A stretch of DNA of 64,000 bases from an uncultured Saprospiraceae bacterium (GTDB lineage: Bacteria; Bacteroidota; Bacteroidia; Chitinophagales; Saprospiraceae), in contig CALDGQ010000018.1 of NCBI GenBank assembly GCA_937941765.1, positions 1 through 64,000 on the forward strand. Reading direction: 5' to 3'. The notes under the pieces are model-generated. The model worked only from the letters and a program-made list of their open reading frames with translations, searched no databases and was not told the origin of the DNA. This document shows positions 63,249 through 64,000 of this stretch, piece by piece (the stretch's first letter is position 1; every line of letters begins with the position of its first letter). The position numbers and the translations under genes were made by a program.

Positions 63249-63308
63249 TAGAATAGGTCACAATCTTTTCCTTATCTTCACCTTTTTTAAAATTCAAAAT
63301 AATTAAAT

Positions 63309-64000
63309 TTGAAATTTGAGATCCACAATACGGATAGTAAGTCAAATGCGCGAGCAGGAACGATTGAAACGGATCACGGTGCAATTGAAACACCAATATT
63401 TATGCCGGTAGGAACAGTAGGTTCCGTAAAAGGAGTGCATCAATATGAATTAGAAAATGAAGTGAAAGCCGACATTATTTTGGGTAACACTTATCATCTT
63501 TATTTGCGGCCTGGGACGGAAGTATTGCAAAAAGGAGGAGGACTCCATAAATTCAATTCTTGGGAAAAACCAATTCTGACAGATAGCGGTGGTTATCAAG
63601 TATACTCGCTAAGTGGCAGAAGAAAAATTAAAGAGGAAGGGGTTACTTTCAAATCTCATGTAGATGGTTCAAAACATATATTTACACCAGAAAATGTGAT
63701 GGATATCCAACGTCAAATTGGAGCGGACTTTATTATGGCATTTGATGAATGTACGCCCTATCCTTGTGAATACAATTATGCAAAACGATCTATGCATATG
63801 ACGCATCGCTGGTTAAAGCGTTGTTGTGATCAATTTGATTCTACCAAGAGTTTGTATGGTTATGAACAAACTTTGATTCCAATCGTGCAAGGAAGTACTT
63901 ATCAAGATTTACGAAAAAAATCTGCTGAAGCCATAGCTGCTTTTGAAAGACCAGCGAATGCAATCGGAGGATTATCAGTTGGAGAACCAGCTGAAGATAT
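63309..64000 (+). CDS. tgt: tRNA-guanine transglycosylase (5' part, runs off window)
   Basis: About 230 residues are visible, with no stop before the window edge. They begin MKFEIHNTDSKSNARAGTIE and include HGAIETPIFMPVGTVGSVKG, then ILGNTYHLYLRPG, LTDSGGYQVYSLS near 95 (the substrate-binding SGG) and DFIMAFDECTPYPCE near 145. These are the classic Tgt signature. The enzyme exchanges G34 for preQ1 in tRNAs with GUN anticodons. The start is TTG at 63309. Truncated only by the window border. Together with the DUF3524 gene at 42230, it indicates queuosine modification of tRNA. Confidence 0.95.
   Translation, partial: MKFEIHNTDSKSNARAGTIETDHGAIETPIFMPVGTVGSVKGVHQYELENEVKADIILGNTYHLYLRPGTEVLQKGGGLHKFNSWEKPILTDSGGYQVYSLSGRRKIKEEGVTFKSHVDGSKHIFTPENVMDIQRQIGADFIMAFDECTPYPCEYNYAKRSMHMTHRWLKRCCDQFDSTKSLYGYEQTLIPIVQGSTYQDLRKKSAEAIAAFERPANAIGGLSVGEPAED

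Noticed and set aside
1-64000. tRNA or rRNA genes
   Set aside because: I looked for T-loop and conserved rRNA strings by eye and saw none; a covariance-model search would be needed to be certain.

Overview
The window is a low-G+C chromosomal segment from a member of the Bacteroidota, most likely a Saprospiraceae-like lineage (the family is inference). The sequence evidence is: three secreted proteins with type IX secretion (T9SS) C-terminal signals; an OmpA/PD40 envelope protein; DUF4175, DUF4173 and Panacea-domain proteins typical of the phylum; SecA of about 1110 residues; few Shine-Dalgarno sequences; and several TAnnTTTG-type -7 promoter boxes. No phage, IS transposase, CRISPR-Cas locus, rRNA or tRNA was recognised.

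Layout. 0-7 kb: an unknown protein, a YhhN-like membrane protein, an M48 lipoprotein protease with a DUF1330 gene remnant behind it, a SRPBCC-MarR-VOC operon, and an MscS channel. 6.6-16.6 kb: an OmpA/PD40 protein, a PAP2-like membrane protein, kynurenine 3-monooxygenase, DapD, an M1 peptidase with a T9SS-tail fossil behind it, a 56-residue basic protein, and an MqsR/Panacea toxin-antitoxin pair. 16.9-22.8 kb: DUF4175, an RsbW-like ATPase and YbeY, then a palindromic repeat array and a GT87-type glycosyltransferase. 23-31.4 kb: a CotH-like secreted protein, a Crp/Fnr regulator, and the thrA-thrB-thrC pathway genes.

The most informative non-coding features lie in the middle. Seven parS-like 16-mers (TGTTYCACGTGRAACA) sit in a regular array of about 100-bp units at 31.47-32.09 kb; the first is the centre of the thrC terminator-like palindrome. 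Six kb further on, a 1.7-kb gene-free AT-rich region (37.6-39.3 kb) has three perfect TTATCCACA DnaA boxes, several one-mismatch boxes and an A/T tract. Together they suggest that this window carries the replication origin and centromere of the chromosome. dnaA, parA and parB are not in view.

39-64 kb is a mixed housekeeping region: a SRAP-family protein lacking key catalytic residues, Dtd, a MazG-like enzyme, a queuosine-tRNA mannosyltransferase-like GT, an OppC-like permease with a duplicated 3' end, two large T9SS proteins, an RsbU-like PP2C phosphatase, a CBS protein, a POTRA/beta-barrel protein, NadK, a cyclase-family hydrolase, SecA, a SPOR protein, RodA/FtsW, and the start of Tgt, which runs off the right edge.

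The intergenic DNA is unusually rich in palindromic repeats. They include a two-hairpin array that mimics a CRISPR, a nested inverted repeat present twice, and a group of long inverted repeats whose arms are made of short-period motifs (CTTAAA, CAATNN, ACAAAG, TATGAT) around a G+C-richer core. Several of these run into gene ends and supply stop codons.
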